The notes: a model not told the origin generated them from the letters alone. DNA of 46,668 nucleotides from Lachnospiraceae bacterium (GCA_017440375.1 JAFSHK010000039.1:1-46668); one strand, 5' to 3'; positions 1 through 9,421 are shown, counted from the first letter of the stretch. Translations and numbers: made by a program.

Positions 1-482
1 AAAAAAGTTTTATTGGAAGATGGTGTTTCAATTGGAGGAAAAGAATTAAGAGAGATTTATGAAGTTATAAATCATAAAAAGGCATATCAATACGTAAAGA
101 AATGTATTGCAGATGTAATGCCACTAAATGAAAAGGTTGTAAAAGATATACATGCAATTCTAACCGAAAACATCATTGTTGGTGGAGTATATAGAAATCA
201 AGAAGTAAAAATTTGAATTCTATTGAATTAACAGCATGGGCTCATGCAGAATTTGTTCGTATTCATCCTTTTATTGATGGAAACGGAAGAACATCCAGAC
301 TTATTATGAATTATCAGTTAATGATAAATGGTTTCCTCCCTATATCAATTGCAAAGGAATCCGGATTAGAGTATTACAATGCATTAGAGGAATATGCAGT
401 AAAGGGAAACTTAGAACCGTTTGCTGAATTAGTTGCTAAATTAGAAGAACAATTAGATACTTATATACAGTTAATTAAGTAA
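1..482 (+). pseudogene. Fic family protein, internally deleted and frameshifted, 5' end outside window
   Basis: Fic proteins transfer AMP or another nucleotide to target proteins. The reading frame is open from base 1 (KKVLLEDGVSIGGKELREI) to a stop at 214-216, just after GGVYRNQEVKI. Coding sense resumes at once in another frame from about 213 and carries the complete catalytic motif HPFIDGNGRTSR, then runs to a stop at 480-482. In intact relatives roughly 25-40 residues normally lie between the YRN segment and the helix before HPF; here they are absent. The break is therefore an internal deletion plus frame change, not a simple indel. Neither half would be an active enzyme by itself: the second half has the active-site loop but lacks the N-terminal fold, and its only start is a TTG with no ribosome site. 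Family call is firm; the size of the deletion is inferred. Confidence 0.88.
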
Positions 483-489
483 TGCGAAA

Positions 490-530
490 GCACCAACGGA
501 AGAAATAGCATTCTTCTGAAGGTGTTTTTT
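490..530 (+). terminator. Terminator-like hairpin after the Fic remnant
   Basis: Arms GCACC and GGTGT enclose an inner GGAAGAA/TTCTTCT pairing and are followed by TTTTTT at 525-530. The stem is interrupted, so this is a moderate call. Confidence 0.55.
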
Positions 531-569
531 GTGTGCGAAATTTCACAAAAGTCACCTCACAAAATCAGA

Positions 570-606
570 AAATAAAAAGCATTGAAATACGTTGATTTCA
601 ATACTT
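570..606 (-). terminator. Rho-independent terminator of the tRNA-Glu transcript
   Basis: On the minus strand GTATTGAAAT, a six-base loop and ATTTCAATGC form a 10-bp stem (one G-U pair) followed by TTTTTATTTT. It lies about 35 bases past the 3' end of the tRNA. Confidence 0.75.
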
Positions 607-637
607 CTTTCGGGTTGGGCTATTCATTTAAGAATAA

Positions 638-709
638 CAGCTCGTAGGGGAATCGAACCCCTGATTCCGCCGTGAGAGGGCGGCGTCTTGACCGCTTGAC
701 CAACGAGCC
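638..709 (-). tRNA. tRNA-Glu (anticodon CTC)
   Basis: Reading the minus strand from 709, the acceptor GGCTCGT pairs with ACGAGCT (first pair G-U). The anticodon arm is CCGCC, loop CTCTCAC, GGCGG, giving anticodon CTC. The T-arm is GGGGTTCGATTCCCC. The D-arm and body match bacterial tRNA-Glu, for example GGTCAAGCGGTCAAGAC. CCA is not encoded. The gene is a single unit with its own promoter and terminator, so it is not part of a tRNA array. Confidence 0.96.
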
Positions 710-728
710 ATATGTTTGACACTTGCTT

Positions 729-757
729 ATTCTATTATAGATTGAAGCAAAATGCAA
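729..757 (-). promoter_or_regulatory. Promoter of tRNA-Glu
   Basis: Minus-strand TTGCAT (757-752), 17-base spacer, TAGAAT (734-729). The predicted start lies about ten bases before the tRNA. Confidence 0.7.
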
Positions 758-785
758 GTATTTTTTTCAAAATTTTTAAAATTAC

Positions 786-814
786 TTGCATCCTTGAGAA
801 ATTGGTGCTAAACT
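786..814 (+). promoter_or_regulatory. Promoter of the rimP-nusA-infB operon
   Basis: TTGCAT (786-791), 17-base spacer, TAAACT (809-814). It is divergent from the tRNA-Glu promoter, with the same -35 hexamer on the opposite strand. Confidence 0.65.
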
Positions 815-841
815 AAGGAAGGATTAAATATTATTTACGAT

Positions 842-869
842 GAGAGTGGGCTTGCGAGTCCACTCTTTT
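842..869 (+). promoter_or_regulatory. Leader hairpin upstream of rimP, possible attenuator
   Basis: AGAGTGG (843-849) pairs with CCACTCT (860-866) around an eight-to-ten-base loop and is followed by a short TTTTC. It lies in the untranslated leader about 25 bases before the rimP start. The short U-run could act as a weak terminator or as an RNA landmark for NusA-dependent control. The structure is seen; the function is inferred. Confidence 0.5.
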
Positions 870-890
870 CATGTGAAAGGAAGGTAGACG

Positions 891-1355
891 ATGTCTAAAA
901 GAGGGACATACGAATCTAAAACAGAAGAACTTTTACTCCCGATTGTAGAAAAATTTGGTGTGGAAATCTATGACGTAGAATATGTCAAAGAAGGAAGTGA
1001 TTGGTATTTACGTGCTTATATTGATAAACCGGGTGGAGTTAATATCAATGATTGTGAGAATGTAAGCCGTGCATTATCCGACGAAATGGATAAAGAAGAT
1101 TTTATTGAAGATGCTTATATTTTGGAGGTCAGCAGTCCGGGACTGGGCAGAACGTTGAAGAAAGACAGACATTTGGAGAAAAGCATTGGTGAAGAGGTAG
1201 AAATCAGAACCTATAAGCCAATTGATAAGCAAAAAGAGTTTCAAGGAATTTTGAAATCTTTTGATGCGCAGAACATAACAATAGCAATGGATGAAGAAGA
1301 AAAAGTATTTGCAAGAACAGATATCGCGTTAATCAGGTTGGCGCTTAATTTTTAA
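891..1355 (+). CDS. rimP: Ribosome maturation factor RimP
   Basis: RimP helps assemble the 30S ribosomal subunit in the cytoplasm. The 154-residue length is normal for the family. The conserved SSPGLGRTL loop at about residues 81-89 marks the boundary between the N-terminal alpha/beta domain and the C-terminal SH3-like domain. The ATG follows an AAAGGAAGG ribosome site. It is the first gene of the conserved translation operon and is followed 27 bases later by nusA, which is the usual order in Firmicutes. Identity rests on the motif, the length and the position. Confidence 0.96.
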   Translation: MSKRGTYESKTEELLLPIVEKFGVEIYDVEYVKEGSDWYLRAYIDKPGGVNINDCENVSRALSDEMDKEDFIEDAYILEVSSPGLGRTLKKDRHLEKSIGEEVEIRTYKPIDKQKEFQGILKSFDAQNITIAMDEEEKVFARTDIALIRLALNF

Positions 1356-1382
1356 GAGAAACATAAAGGAGGATACCAGAAA

Positions 1383-2552
1383 ATGAATAAAGAATTGATG
1401 GAAGCATTGGATATTTTAGAAAAGGAGAAAGAAATCAGCAAAGAAACATTGTTTGAGGCAATTGAAAATTCTTTGATGACAGCTTGCAAAAATCATTTTG
1501 GTAAAGCTGATAACATTAAAGTAGAAATAGACAGAGATACATGTGACTTTTTATGCTATGCAGAAAAAGAAGTAGTAGAATCCGTAGATGATGTGGAAGA
1601 TGAGTGTTTACAGATTACTTTGGAGGATGCGCAGAAGCTTTCCAAGAAAGCAAAGCTTGGGGATATGCTTCATGTAGAAATCAAATCCAAGGAATTTGGA
1701 CGTATTGCAACACAGAACGCAAAGAATGTTATTTTACAGAAGATTCGTGAAGAAGAAAGAAGTGTTATCTATAATCAGTATTTTGAAAAAGAGAAAGATG
1801 TTGTTACCGGTATCGTACAGCGTTATGTTGGCAGAAACATTTCCATCAATCTTGGTAAAACAGATGCTATCTTAAACGAAAGCGAACAGGTAAAAGGTGA
1901 AAGCTTTAAACCGACTGAAAGAATTAAAGTATATATTCTGGAAGTTAAGAATACACCAAAAGGACCGAGAATTTTAGTAAGCCGTACGCATCCTGAATTA
2001 GTAAAAAGATTGTTTGAAACAGAAGTAACAGAAATCAAAGACGGAACAGTAGAAATCATGAGTATTGCCAGAGAAGCGGGAAGCAGAACCAAAATGGCAG
2101 TTCGTTCCAACAATCCGAATGTCGATGCTGTTGGTGCTTGTGTCGGATTAAATGGCGCAAGAGTAAATTCTATCGTTGATGAACTTCGGGGTGAAAAAAT
2201 TGATATTATTAACTGGGACGACAACCCGGGTAACTTAATTCAGAATGCGCTGTCTCCGGCCAAAATCGTTGCAGTATTTGCGGATCCGGATGAAAAAACT
2301 GCAAAAGTAGTTGTACCGGATTATCAGTTATCTCTTGCAATCGGTAAAGAAGGGCAGAATGCAAGACTGGCAGCAAGACTGACAGGATACAAAATCGATA
2401 TTAAGAGTGAAACACAGGCAAAAGATGCACCAGGTTTCCGTTATGAAGATTATGTATATGATGAAGAAGATTACGATGATGAGGAATATGTAGAAGACTA
2501 TGATGAAGCATATGAAGGCGAAGAGGTAGCAGAGACCGAAGCGGAAGAATAG
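1383..2552 (+). CDS. nusA: Transcription termination/antitermination factor NusA
   Basis: NusA binds RNA polymerase and nascent RNA and controls pausing, termination and antitermination. The 389-residue protein has an N-terminal polymerase-binding domain, an S1 domain starting near residue 143 ([20 protein letters not shown]) and two KH domains, with GLNGARV in the first and [15 protein letters not shown] near residues 318-332 in the second. The tail from about 357 is a Asp/Glu/Tyr-rich acidic run rather than the extra repeats of Proteobacteria, as in other Firmicutes. A strong AAAGGAGG site precedes the ATG. It probably also acts on the leader of its own operon, though nothing in the sequence proves this. 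Confidence 0.97.
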   Translation: MNKELMEALDILEKEKEISKETLFEAIENSLMTACKNHFGKADNIKVEIDRDTCDFLCYAEKEVVESVDDVEDECLQITLEDAQKLSKKAKLGDMLHVEIKSKEFGRIATQNAKNVILQKIREEERSVIYNQYFEKEKDVVTGIVQRYVGRNISINLGKTDAILNESEQVKGESFKPTERIKVYILEVKNTPKGPRILVSRTHPELVKRLFETEVTEIKDGTVEIMSIAREAGSRTKMAVRSNNPNVDAVGACVGLNGARVNSIVDELRGEKIDIINWDDNPGNLIQNALSPAKIVAVFADPDEKTAKVVVPDYQLSLAIGKEGQNARLAARLTGYKIDIKSETQAKDAPGFRYEDYVYDEEDYDDEEYVEDYDEAYEGEEVAETEAEE

Positions 2553-2569
2553 AAAGGATTAAGATTTCT

Positions 2570-2845
2570 ATGGCAAAAAAAATTCCCATGAGACAATGTG
2601 TGGGTTGTGGCGAAATGAAGAATAAGAAGGAAATGATGCGGGTACTAAAGACCGCAGAAGGTCCTATCGTATTAGATACAACCGGAAAGAAAAACGGAAG
2701 AGGCGCGTATCTTTGTATGGATAAAGAGTGTCTTGTGAAAGCAAGAAAAAATAAAGGTTTGGAGCGTTCTTTTAAAATGAGTATTCCGGATGAGATATAC
2801 GAGAGTCTGGAAAAGGAGTTTGAGGCAGATGACAGGGGAGAATAA
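2570..2845 (+). CDS. rnpM: YlxR/RnpM family RNA-binding protein
   Basis: This small basic protein belongs to the YlxR family (DUF448), which in Bacillus has been described as a modulator of RNase P. The 91-residue product carries the family signature: MRQCVGCGE at the N-terminus with a CxxC pair, and GRGAYLC in the middle followed by another Cys. It sits between nusA and ylxQ, which is its standard place. Its 3' end overlaps the ylxQ start by 17 bases, so the two are probably translationally coupled. Confidence 0.93.
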   Translation: MAKKIPMRQCVGCGEMKNKKEMMRVLKTAEGPIVLDTTGKKNGRGAYLCMDKECLVKARKNKGLERSFKMSIPDEIYESLEKEFEADDRGE

Positions 2846-3161
2846 ACCGGGAAGAGATAAGGTGTTATCCATGTTAGGACTGGCAGCTCGTTCCAGAAAT
2901 GTTGTCAGTGGTGGATTTGCGACAGAGAATGCAGTGAAATCGGGAAAAGCATATCTGGTAATTATAGCAGAGGATGCATCAGATAACACGAAAAAGAAGT
3001 TTCGGAATATGTGTGAATTCTATGAAGTACCATATTATCAATATGGTGAGATGGAAATTGTAGGACATTCGATGGGAAAACAAGACAGAACATCCTTAGC
3101 AGTTACCGATGAGGGGTTTGCAAATTCGATACGGAAACATTTGGAAGATTCTAAACAGTGA
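2829..3161 (+). CDS. ylxQ: L7Ae/L30e-like ribosomal protein YlxQ
   Basis: This is a predicted kink-turn RNA-binding protein of the L7Ae family that accompanies nusA and infB in Firmicutes. The ATG at 2829 is chosen because [20 protein letters not shown] gives the usual short N-terminus; an upstream in-frame start at 2790 would add 13 residues unlike the family. The product is 110 residues. Motifs include LGLAARSRN and a central [17 protein letters not shown] segment typical of L7Ae folds. It overlaps rnpM upstream and ends 14 bases before the infB start. Confidence 0.9.
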   Translation: MTGENKPGRDKVLSMLGLAARSRNVVSGGFATENAVKSGKAYLVIIAEDASDNTKKKFRNMCEFYEVPYYQYGEMEIVGHSMGKQDRTSLAVTDEGFANSIRKHLEDSKQ

Positions 3162-3175
3162 TGGAGGTAGTGAGC

Positions 3176-6013
3176 ATGGCGAAAATGAAAGTACATGAGC
3201 TTGCAAAAGAGTTAGAGAAGCAAAGCAAAGAAATAATTGCTTTTTTACAAGATAAAGGATTTGAAGTAAAAGTTGCGCAGAGTTCAATTGAAGATGATGC
3301 AATTGAGCTTGTTCGTAAGCAGTTTGGAAATGGTGGTGCAGGTGCAGCACCTAAGGCAGATGTGAAAGAAGAAGCCAAGAAGTCGGAAACAGCAAAAACA
3401 GAAACGGTACCGACAGAAAGCAAACAAGCAACAGAGAGTAAACAGCCGGCAGCGAAGAAGGCGACACAGGAAGAAAAAGCAGGTGGAGAAGAGCCGAAGA
3501 AAAAGAAAAAAATTATCTTCGTAAGTAACCCTCATAATTCTAAGATGCCGGGTGGAAAACCAAGTCAAGGTGGACAGAACAATCAAAGTAATAATGACAG
3601 AAGACCGGCAGGAAATAATAATGGTGGTCGTCCGGTAGTACAGCAGCCGGCTCCTCATAAAATTATTCGACCGACACAGAAACCGATTCCGGTAACCGCA
3701 GAACCATATGAAGTTCGACAGAAACAGCAGCAGGAACGTCGTATGGAACAGAGACAACAGGAGAAACTAGAAAGAGCAAATGCTCAGAATCAAAGTAAAC
3801 CAAGCGGTCAGGAAAGAAACAACAACCAGGAAAGAAGTAACCATCAGGAAAGAAACAATAATCAGGAAAGACCACGTAATAACAATGAAAATAGAAGAAA
3901 TGAAGGTCAGAATCGACAAGGTTTTAACAATCATCAAGGTAACAACCGTAATGCCGGTGGTTCTTCAGACAATAACAGGGGGGGTAGCAATAGCGAACGT
4001 CCTCAAAGAGGAAATGGCGGATCGGACAATCGATTTAAAAAGGGTAACAACAACAAAGACTTTATGCCGGAGGCACCTATCAAGGAGGCTGAAAAGCACA
4101 GAGATGAAGAAAAACGTAGAATTAGTCAGGAGAAGGATAAACGCTCCAAGAAAGATTTGATTTACGAAGAGGATGAAATCGGTGGAAAGAATCGTGGTAA
4201 TAAAGCAGGACGCTTTATCAAACCGGAGAAGAAAGTAGAAACAGTTGTGGAAGAACAGATTAAGGTGATTACAATTCCAGAGTCTTTAACAATCAAAGAG
4301 CTGGCAGACAAGATGAAAATACAGCCATCTGTCATTATTAAAAAGCTGTTCATGCAGGGACAGATTGTGACTGTAAACTCTGAAATCAGTTATGAAGATG
4401 CAGAGAATATAGCAATTGAATACGAAATCATCTGTGAGAAGGAAGAAAAAGTAGATGTTATCGAAGAACTTCTGAAAGAGGAAGAAGAAGACGAAAGCAC
4501 TATGGTTCAAAGACCTCCGGTTATCTGTGTTATGGGACACGTTGACCACGGTAAAACTTCTCTGCTTGATGCGATTCGTAAAACGAATGTAACGGATAAG
4601 GAAGCCGGTGGTATTACACAGGCAATCGGTGCTTATACCGTAACAGCAAATAACCAGAAGATTACATTTCTTGATACACCGGGACATGAAGCATTTACTG
4701 CAATGCGTATGCGTGGTGCAAATTCTACCGATATCGCTGTTTTGGTAGTTGCAGCAGATGATGGTGTTATGCCTCAGACAGTGGAAGCGATTAACCATGC
4801 TAAGGCAGCAGGCATCGAAATTATTGTTGCAGTGAACAAAATTGATAAGCCAAGTGCAAATATTGATCGTGTAAAACAGGAAATGACTGAATATGAACTC
4901 ATTCCGGTAGATTGGGGCGGATCTACAGAATTCGTTCCTGTTTCTGCAAAATCAGGAGAGGGAATTGATACACTGCTTGAGACGATTCTTTTGACAGCAG
5001 AAATTCTGGAATTAAAAGCGAATCCAAATCGTAATGCAAGAGGACTTATTATTGAGGCAGAACTTGATAAGGGACGCGGACCGGTTGCAACGGTATTAGT
5101 ACAGAAGGGTACTTTGCATGTGGGAGATTTCATTTCCGCAGGTGCGTGCCACGGTAAAGTAAGAGCAATGGTTGATGACAAGGGAAGAAGAGTGAAAGAA
5201 GCAACACCTTCTACACCGGTTGAGATTCTTGGTCTTTCTGATGTGCCAAGTGCAGGTGAAGTATTTATTGTACACGAGAATGATAAATCTGCAAAATCTT
5301 ATGCAGAAACTTATAAGGCGCAGCATAAAGAAGAGATGCTTGCAGATACTAAGACAAGAATGTCTTTGGATGATTTGTTTAGTCAGATTCAGGAAGGCAA
5401 TCTGAAAGAACTGAACCTGATTGTCAAGGCAGACGTACAGGGTAGTGTTGAAGCTGTAAAACAGAGCTTGATGAAGCTGTCTAATGATGAAGTAGTTGTA
5501 AAATGTATTCATGGTGGTGTTGGTGCTATCAATGAATCCGACGTTACTCTTGCTTCTGCATCCGCTGCAATTATTATCGGTTTCAATGTCAGACTGGATG
5601 CAACAGCAAAAGCAACCGCAGAGCGTGAAGGCGTTGACGTAAGACTTTATAAAGTTATTTATCAGGCAATTGAAGATATTGAAGCAGCTATGAAGGGTAT
5701 GTTAGACCCTGTATTTGAAGAAAAAGTAATCGGTCATGCAGAAGTTCGTCAGATTTTCAAAGCTTCCGCAATTGGTAACATCGCAGGTTCTTATGTACTT
5801 GACGGTGAATTCAAGAGAGGCTGCAAGATTCGTATTACCAGAGAGGGTGAGCAGATTTACGAAGGTGAGTTAGCTTCCTTAAAGAGATTTAAAGACGATG
5901 TCAAAGAAGTTAAGGCAGGCTTCGAATGTGGTCTTGTATTTGACGGTTTCGATAAGATGCAGGAGCTTGATATCGTAGAAGCATATATTATGGTAGAAGT
6001 ACCCAGGGCTTAA
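3176..6013 (+). CDS. infB: Translation initiation factor IF-2
   Basis: IF-2 is the GTPase that brings initiator tRNA to the 30S subunit and promotes subunit joining. I start at ATG 3176 ([13 protein letters not shown]), eight bases after GGAGG; a GTG at 3158 would add six residues and has no ribosome site. The product is 945 residues. Residues 1-50 form the IF2_N helix domain, and about 50-330 is a low-complexity linker first rich in Lys/Ala/Glu and then in Asn/Gln/Arg/Gly. A second IF2_N domain follows near 370-420. The G domain begins near 447 with [31 protein letters not shown] and SAKSGEG. The C-terminal domains that bind fMet-tRNA are complete. Confidence 0.98.
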   Translation: MAKMKVHELAKELEKQSKEIIAFLQDKGFEVKVAQSSIEDDAIELVRKQFGNGGAGAAPKADVKEEAKKSETAKTETVPTESKQATESKQPAAKKATQEEKAGGEEPKKKKKIIFVSNPHNSKMPGGKPSQGGQNNQSNNDRRPAGNNNGGRPVVQQPAPHKIIRPTQKPIPVTAEPYEVRQKQQQERRMEQRQQEKLERANAQNQSKPSGQERNNNQERSNHQERNNNQERPRNNNENRRNEGQNRQGFNNHQGNNRNAGGSSDNNRGGSNSERPQRGNGGSDNRFKKGNNNKDFMPEAPIKEAEKHRDEEKRRISQEKDKRSKKDLIYEEDEIGGKNRGNKAGRFIKPEKKVETVVEEQIKVITIPESLTIKELADKMKIQPSVIIKKLFMQGQIVTVNSEISYEDAENIAIEYEIICEKEEKVDVIEELLKEEEEDESTMVQRPPVICVMGHVDHGKTSLLDAIRKTNVTDKEAGGITQAIGAYTVTANNQKITFLDTPGHEAFTAMRMRGANSTDIAVLVVAADDGVMPQTVEAINHAKAAGIEIIVAVNKIDKPSANIDRVKQEMTEYELIPVDWGGSTEFVPVSAKSGEGIDTLLETILLTAEILELKANPNRNARGLIIEAELDKGRGPVATVLVQKGTLHVGDFISAGACHGKVRAMVDDKGRRVKEATPSTPVEILGLSDVPSAGEVFIVHENDKSAKSYAETYKAQHKEEMLADTKTRMSLDDLFSQIQEGNLKELNLIVKADVQGSVEAVKQSLMKLSNDEVVVKCIHGGVGAINESDVTLASASAAIIIGFNVRLDATAKATAEREGVDVRLYKVIYQAIEDIEAAMKGMLDPVFEEKVIGHAEVRQIFKASAIGNIAGSYVLDGEFKRGCKIRITREGEQIYEGELASLKRFKDDVKEVKAGFECGLVFDGFDKMQELDIVEAYIMVEVPRA

Positions 6014-6042
6014 AGAAAATCGCTAGAAAGGTATAGAATAAT

Positions 6043-6423
6043 ATGCGTAAAAACAGTATTAAAAATACCCGTATTAACGGTGAAGTACAGCGCGTTTTGG
6101 CAGAAATCATCCGTGGGGAGATCAAAGACCCACGGATTGGTGAGCTGACTTCTGTTGTAGCAGTAGAAGTGGCTCCGGATTTAAAAACCTGCAAAGCTTG
6201 GATTAGTGTGTTCGGAGATGAAAAGGCACAGGCAGACACGCTTGCCGGACTGAATAGTGCGGAAGGATTTATTCGAAATCAGCTTGCAAGAAAGTTGAAT
6301 TTGCGCAATACACCACAGATACGTTTTATCATGGATCAGTCAATTGCATACGGTGTTACGATGTCTAAATTGATTGATGATGTAAATGAGGCAATTCCAG
6401 AACGAGAAGAGGCAGAGGAATGA
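6043..6423 (+). CDS. rbfA: 30S ribosome-binding factor RbfA
   Basis: RbfA is a KH-fold protein needed for late 16S rRNA and 30S maturation, notably at low temperature. The 126-residue protein has the family start RINGEVQRVLAEIIRGEIKDP and the conserved KAWISVFG and RNTPQIRFIMDQSI segments. It follows infB by 29 bases, and its stop overlaps the nrnA ATG in an ATGA, so the two genes are translationally coupled. Confidence 0.96.
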   Translation: MRKNSIKNTRINGEVQRVLAEIIRGEIKDPRIGELTSVVAVEVAPDLKTCKAWISVFGDEKAQADTLAGLNSAEGFIRNQLARKLNLRNTPQIRFIMDQSIAYGVTMSKLIDDVNEAIPEREEAEE

Positions 6424-7367
6424 AAATCATAGAAGAAGTAAAAGAGGCAAAAACCATAGGAATCAGTGGTCATATCAGACCGGATGGTGATTGTGTCGGT
6501 TCTGTTATGAGTTTATACCTTTATTTGAAAAAAGAGTTACCGGATGTCAGAGTGGATGTGTACTTGGAACAACCGGCAGAGATTTTTGGATGTATTAAGG
6601 ATATCAATGAAATTCATACCGATTTTGAAACGGATATGGTATATGATGTTTTTTTTACACTGGATTGTAATACAGACCGTTTGGGCGGTGCACAGCCGCT
6701 TTTTGAGAGAGCAGGAAAGAAAATCAATATTGACCATCATATCAGTAACACAGGATGCGGCGATGTAAATATCATTGAACCGGAGAGAAGTTCTACCTGT
6801 GAATTACTATATGAATTACTGGATGTTTCAAAGCTGGATGAAGAGATTGCGAAAGCGCTTTATATCGGAATTATTCACGATTGTGGTGTTTTCCAATATT
6901 CGAATACTTCTCCGAGGACATTTCAAATCGCAGCAGAACTAATTAAATTTGGATTTGATTTTTCTAAGTTGATAGATGAAACCTTCTATGAAAAGACTTA
7001 TGTGCAGAGCCAGATTATGGGCAGAGCACTTTTGGAAAGTATTCGTTTTATGGAAGGAAAATGTATCGTCAGTATGGTAGATAGGAAGACGATGGATTTT
7101 TATCATGTCGGACCGAAGGATTTAGATGGTATTGTAAATCAGCTTCGTATCATAAAAGGTGTTGAATGTGCTATTTTTATGTACGAAGTCGGAACCTTGG
7201 AGTACAAAGTAAGTATGCGCTCCTGTGGCGAAGTGGATGTAGCCGCAATTGCCGTGAAGTTCGGTGGCGGCGGCCACGTAAGGGCAGCAGGTTGTACCAT
7301 GAACGGTACATACCATGATAATATCAATAATCTGTCGAAGCAGATAGAAGAACAGTTGTTATCTTGA
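6420..7367 (+). CDS. nrnA: Bifunctional oligoribonuclease / PAP phosphatase NrnA (DHH-DHHA1)
   Basis: NrnA degrades short RNA oligonucleotides to mononucleotides and removes phosphate from 3'-phosphoadenosine 5'-phosphate. The 315-residue protein has the DHH-family metal motifs HIRPDGDCVGS near the N-terminus, LDCNTDRL, then NIDHHISN, and further HDCGVF. The C-terminal DHHA1 domain ends in the glycine-rich substrate loop GGGGHVRAAGC. Length and motif order match NrnA of Bacillus and relatives. It overlaps rbfA by four bases and precedes truB by 13, as in many Clostridia. Confidence 0.94.
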   Translation: MKIIEEVKEAKTIGISGHIRPDGDCVGSVMSLYLYLKKELPDVRVDVYLEQPAEIFGCIKDINEIHTDFETDMVYDVFFTLDCNTDRLGGAQPLFERAGKKINIDHHISNTGCGDVNIIEPERSSTCELLYELLDVSKLDEEIAKALYIGIIHDCGVFQYSNTSPRTFQIAAELIKFGFDFSKLIDETFYEKTYVQSQIMGRALLESIRFMEGKCIVSMVDRKTMDFYHVGPKDLDGIVNQLRIIKGVECAIFMYEVGTLEYKVSMRSCGEVDVAAIAVKFGGGGHVRAAGCTMNGTYHDNINNLSKQIEEQLLS

Positions 7368-7380
7368 AACGGAGAAGAGA

Positions 7381-8346
7381 ATGTACCACGGAATTATTAA
7401 CATTTATAAAGAAGCTGGCTTCACATCGCATGATGTGGTAGCCAAGCTGCGCGGTATTTTGAAACAGAAAAAGATAGGACATACAGGAACGCTTGATCCG
7501 GATGCGGTGGGAGTGCTTCCTGTATGTTTAGGTTCAGGGACAAGGCTTTGTGATATGCTTACGGATAAAACCAAAGAGTATGTGGCAGAGCTTCGTCTTG
7601 GTGTGACAACGGATACACAGGATATGTCTGGAACGATTTTGACACAACAAGAGGTTACTGTGTCAAACGAGCAGGTGCAGGAAGCAATTTACAGCTTTTT
7701 AGGCACTTATGAGCAGATTCCGCCTATGTATTCCGCATTGAAAGTAAATGGGAAAAAGTTGTATGAACTGGCAAGAGAAGGCAAGGAAGTGGAACGTAAA
7801 GCCAGAACAGTACAAATAGAAGAATTGGAAATTTTACATATGGAATTGCCAATTGTGCAGATGAGAGTTCTTTGTTCCAAGGGAACCTATATCAGAACAT
7901 TATGTGAGGATATTGGTGCTAAGCTTGGCTGCGGAGGTGCTATGCAGTCCTTAAAAAGAACGAGAGTGGGAAATTTTCGGATTGAAGAGGCGCTAACGCT
8001 TTCACAAGTAGAGAAAATGAGGGATGAGGAAAAAATAACACAAGCGATTGTTGCAGTGGATGCTGTGTTTGAAGATTTGAAAAGTGTAACGATTCTTTCA
8101 ACCTTTCAGAAATTTGTTGAAAACGGAAATTGTTTTATGTTAAAGAATGTGAAAAAGAATCCTGTGCAAAGAGAACTTCAAAGGAAAGAACTCCATGGCA
8201 AAGAGTCGTATAATAACCAAGCGTTTGAACTGTATGAACAGGACGAGCAGGTTCGTGTTTATGATGAACAAGGAAAATTTTATGGCATTTACCGATATGA
8301 GAAAGAAAAAAGAATGTTTTATCCGGTAAAAATGTTTCTCTCTTAG
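7381..8346 (+). CDS. truB: tRNA pseudouridine(55) synthase TruB
   Basis: TruB converts uridine 55 in the T-loop of tRNAs to pseudouridine. The catalytic loop HTGTLDPDAVGVLPVCLG holds the nucleophile Asp39, and the KGTYIRTLCEDIG and PPMYSALKVNG motifs are present. The product is 321 residues. The C-terminal extension after about residue 225, with many Lys and Glu, is longer than a bare catalytic core and resembles the Firmicute PUA-like tail. It sits 13 bases after nrnA. Annotation is certain from the catalytic motif. Confidence 0.97.
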   Translation: MYHGIINIYKEAGFTSHDVVAKLRGILKQKKIGHTGTLDPDAVGVLPVCLGSGTRLCDMLTDKTKEYVAELRLGVTTDTQDMSGTILTQQEVTVSNEQVQEAIYSFLGTYEQIPPMYSALKVNGKKLYELAREGKEVERKARTVQIEELEILHMELPIVQMRVLCSKGTYIRTLCEDIGAKLGCGGAMQSLKRTRVGNFRIEEALTLSQVEKMRDEEKITQAIVAVDAVFEDLKSVTILSTFQKFVENGNCFMLKNVKKNPVQRELQRKELHGKESYNNQAFELYEQDEQVRVYDEQGKFYGIYRYEKEKRMFYPVKMFLS

Positions 8347-8421
8347 TTTTGGGAGAGGGGAAAAGCGATACGAATTAGTGTAGAAGACCAGATGGGTTGA
8401 TGCAGAAAGGCATGAGTATTA

Positions 8422-9372
8422 ATGCAGATTATACAAGGAACGACAGAATTTGAATTACATAAGAAGAGTGCGGTTGCCATTGGTAAATTTGATGGCATTC
8501 ATTTAGGTCATCAGAAGTTGCTTACGAAAGTGATGGAACAGAAAAAAAACGGACTTCAGACGGTTATTTTTACATTTGACCCTTCTCCGGCAGCGCTTTT
8601 TAGCACGGGGAAAATGAAAGAATTGATGACAAGAGAAGAAAAGCGTGCTGTTTTTGAGCAGATAGGAATTGACGTACTGATAGAATTTCCATTGACTATA
8701 GAAACAGCAGCCACAGAGCCGGAGCGTTTTGTTAGAGAATATTTGTCTGAAAAACTGAAAGCGACAGTGATTGCAGCCGGAACCGATTTATCTTTCGGAA
8801 AAAAAGGAGCCGGGAATGCAGAGTTGTTGTATAGCTTTGCGAAGGAATGTGGTTATCATATTGAGATTATTGATAAGGTTAGTTTTGCCGGAGAAGAAAT
8901 CAGTTCTACACTTATCAGAGAATCCGTAGAAAAAGGTGAGATGGAGAAAGTAACTGCGCTCCTTGGAATGCCCTATAAAGTGCAGGGAATAGTAGAACAT
9001 GGCAGAAAATTAGGCAGAACATTAGGAATGCCGACGGTCAATATTGTACCGGAAGAAGGCAAGCTTTTGCCACCAAACGGAGTTTACTATTCAAAAGTAT
9101 GGGTGGAAGGTCAGGATTATCGGGCAATTTCAAATATTGGTTTTAAACCAACAGTAAGTGACACGGAAAGACTTGGTGTGGAAACCTATCTTTATGATTT
9201 TGATGCCGATATTTATGGGAAAGAGATAGTGGTAGAATTACTTTCTTATAAACGGTCGGAAAGAAAATTTGATGGAGTTGAAGCTTTAAAACAGCAGATA
9301 CACTGTGATATGGAAGAAGGTTTTTCTTATCACAATCTTAACAAAAGTAAAGTTGGAGTAAAAAGAAAGTAA
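8422..9372 (+). CDS. ribF: Bifunctional riboflavin kinase / FAD synthetase RibF
   Basis: RibF phosphorylates riboflavin to FMN and adenylylates FMN to FAD. The N-terminal nucleotidyltransferase domain shows GKFDGIHLGHQKLL near residues 22-35 and ISSTLIRESVEKG near 157-169. The C-terminal flavokinase domain shows GRTLGMPTVNI and NIGFKPT. The 316-residue length is standard. It closes the translation operon. In many Firmicutes rpsO follows directly; here two unrelated genes come between. Confidence 0.96.
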   Translation: MQIIQGTTEFELHKKSAVAIGKFDGIHLGHQKLLTKVMEQKKNGLQTVIFTFDPSPAALFSTGKMKELMTREEKRAVFEQIGIDVLIEFPLTIETAATEPERFVREYLSEKLKATVIAAGTDLSFGKKGAGNAELLYSFAKECGYHIEIIDKVSFAGEEISSTLIRESVEKGEMEKVTALLGMPYKVQGIVEHGRKLGRTLGMPTVNIVPEEGKLLPPNGVYYSKVWVEGQDYRAISNIGFKPTVSDTERLGVETYLYDFDADIYGKEIVVELLSYKRSERKFDGVEALKQQIHCDMEEGFSYHNLNKSKVGVKRK

Positions 9373-9391
9373 AGCAAAAGTAAAAATGGGC

Positions 9392-9421
9392 TTGCCAGAG
9401 GATATATTTTATTGTTACAAT
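9392..9421 (+). promoter_or_regulatory. Candidate promoter for the Na/Pi cotransporter gene
   Basis: TTGCCA (9392-9397), 18-base spacer, TACAAT (9416-9421), in the 102-base gap after ribF. No terminator separates it from ribF, so read-through is also possible. Confidence 0.5.

Noticed and set aside
13-482. Two separate small genes.
   Set aside because: Both match one Fic protein in order, and the second lacks a proper start.
3780-3960. CRISPR-like or tandem DNA repeats in infB.
   Set aside because: The units are uneven in length, in frame, and code for QERNNN-type residues; no spacer pattern.
3780-4160. A 126-residue open frame inside infB in another frame.
   Set aside because: It is the shadow of the Asn/Gln/Arg-rich repeat region of IF-2; no ribosome site and no family resemblance.
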